The position numbers and the translations under genes were made by a program. A DNA stretch of 64,000 nucleotides from Pedobacter sp. MR2016-24 (GTDB taxonomy: Bacteria; Bacteroidota; Bacteroidia; Sphingobacteriales; Sphingobacteriaceae): NCBI RefSeq assembly GCF_026239655.1, contig NZ_JAPIVO010000009.1, positions 248,001 through 312,000 of the forward strand, in the 5' to 3' direction. The notes beneath the pieces are model-generated. The model worked only from the letters and a program-made list of their open reading frames with translations, was not told the DNA's origin and searched no databases. Below are positions 63,055-64,000 of this stretch, piece by piece. The stretch's first letter is position 1; every line of letters begins with the position of its first letter.

Positions 63055-64000
63055 ATGATTTATAATATATATTTGATAGATACGGTTGCAGGTAATGCAA
63101 TTGAATTAGATGCTGCTAACGTAGACTTTACAACTGAGATAAAAGTAGCTGAGGTAAAGGATTTACTGGTAAGAAGGGATGTAATCACTAAGGACTTATC
63201 ATTCCAATTCAGTGAGATAAATAATAGAGCATTTGGATATAGTAATTTGACAACTAAATACATTGATGAAGCTGATAATACACCTAGATTAAACGCTAAT
63301 TACAATCCGCAATTAGGTGTTGGATGTGAGGTATATGAGAATGGAGTATTGATATTGAAAGGTATACTGAGATTGAAATCTACTAAGCGTGGAACGTATG
63401 AATGTACTGTAACAGGAACAGTTAAGGAATTCACAATGGAAATTGGAGACAGCCTATTAACTGATATTGACCTAAGTGATTTAAAACACATCTATAATCT
63501 GGATAATATTACTGCATCATGGAACGCTACAAAGGATTATGTTTACCCGAGTCTACAATACGGAGTTAAGTTTAATCATCCTGATTTATCATCTGTTACC
63601 AATCCTTTTAACATCCTAAATTTTCAACCTGCTGTGTTTGTTAAATCCATATTTAACAGAATCTTTTCCAAGATAGGATACACTTATGAAATGAAGGGTG
63701 ATGCACAATTCTTAGAGATATTCAATAAGTTGATAGTACCTAACACCAGAAAGAGTACAACTAGTAGCATCATATATACAGGTGCTACACCAGTTAATGT
63801 TTTAAAAAAAATACAGAGGGATAACAGAACACACGAAAAGATTATCAATCAGAATAACATGGTAGCTGTAGGTATTAGATTTGATGCTAGTATCGTGCAA
63901 ACAGAATTATTCAGTAGAGGTGCAGGTTTTTCGATGACTCCTAATGCTCAGTCTCCCAGATATACTGATGTAGTTTTTAACGTTGTCAAATCATTTACAT
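63055..64000 (+). CDS. Phage tail-type structural protein, 3' end outside window
   Basis: ATG 63055 to the right edge, 315 codons with no stop. Starts MIYNIYLIDTVAGNAIELDAAN, then LLVRRDVITKDLSFQFSEINN, EVYENGVLILKGILRLKSTK and TCTVTGTVKEFTMEIGDSL; LNFQPAVFVKSIFNRIFSKIG follows. The order resembles tail hub/baseplate proteins of Bacteroidota phages; tentative. Confidence 0.5.
   Translation, partial: MIYNIYLIDTVAGNAIELDAANVDFTTEIKVAEVKDLLVRRDVITKDLSFQFSEINNRAFGYSNLTTKYIDEADNTPRLNANYNPQLGVGCEVYENGVLILKGILRLKSTKRGTYECTVTGTVKEFTMEIGDSLLTDIDLSDLKHIYNLDNITASWNATKDYVYPSLQYGVKFNHPDLSSVTNPFNILNFQPAVFVKSIFNRIFSKIGYTYEMKGDAQFLEIFNKLIVPNTRKSTTSSIIYTGATPVNVLKKIQRDNRTHEKIINQNNMVAVGIRFDASIVQTELFSRGAGFSMTPNAQSPRYTDVVFNVVKSFT

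Larger units (their letters stand above)
46400..64000. mobile_element. Prophage (left part; right end outside window)
   Basis: Starts between 46145 and 46737. The integrase at 46737 marks the left end, and AT content rises sharply from there. It contains a lysogeny region (XRE repressor, divergent leftward small genes), a replication gene, free-standing GIY-YIG endonuclease, sigma-like factor, terminase genes and virion genes. The exact attachment site cannot be fixed because the right end is not visible. No tRNA is adjacent. Confidence 0.9.

Noticed and set aside
1..64000. tRNA, rRNA, CRISPR arrays, insertion sequences
   Set aside because: Looked for T-arm/acceptor patterns, spaced repeats and transposase motifs by eye; none found.

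Overview
The window looks like a piece of a Bacteroidota chromosome, most likely Sphingobacteriaceae and Pedobacter-like. The evidence is family composition (DUF6702, START-domain and MutS-like small ATPase proteins, many lipoproteins with short lipoboxes followed by charged residues), weak Shine-Dalgarno signals, and a few TTTG / TAnnTTTG promoter boxes. Positions 1 to about 46.2 kb are chromosomal. From about 46.4 kb to the right edge the sequence is an AT-rich prophage that continues past the window.

Host part, left to right. The polyphosphate genes ppk1 (3' end only) and a short ppx come first. They converge on a tightly overlapping seven-gene minus-strand operon. In order of transcription it encodes an FAD oxidoreductase, a methyltransferase, a type III polyketide synthase, a FabZ-like dehydratase, a ketosynthase, an acyl carrier protein and a phosphopantetheinyl transferase. 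This is probably a phenolic-lipid or polyketide pathway that makes its own acyl starter. Next is a complete oxidative pentose phosphate operon (ROK glucokinase, gnd, zwf, pgl) with a strong terminator. After a permuted-papain hydrolase, an unknown secreted protein and an M1 peptidase come a DUF6702 protein, mannonate dehydratase, and a large secreted glycoside-hydrolase-like protein. An M15 endopeptidase gene follows that is broken by one in-frame TAA. A TetR regulator with an RND efflux operon carries four copies of one operator. sbcDC, two different L,D-transpeptidases, a START protein and a membrane-anchored MutS-like ATPase follow.

The most striking host locus is 39.3-45.0 kb. Three tandem lipoproteins resemble cholesterol-dependent cytolysins (CDC-like). 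Two are short, ending where CDC domain 4 would begin, and one is long, with about 130 extra C-terminal residues. They are followed by an S41 tail-specific protease lipoprotein in the same operon. A perfect 16-bp hairpin separates the first toxin gene from the second.

Prophage part. A tyrosine integrase is followed by an XRE repressor region with leftward small genes, then a VirE_N-like primase, a GIY-YIG homing endonuclease, many small proteins, a PD-(D/E)xK nuclease and a sigma-70-like factor. A 780-bp non-coding spacer rich in TTTTGGT elements precedes the late genes: DUF5681, large terminase, a probable -1 frameshift gene on a 9-T run, and tail or virion proteins. Two short motifs recur just upstream of phage genes: GACTATTTAT (4 copies) and TCCATTACC (3 copies). 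No tRNA, rRNA, CRISPR array or insertion sequence was recognised.
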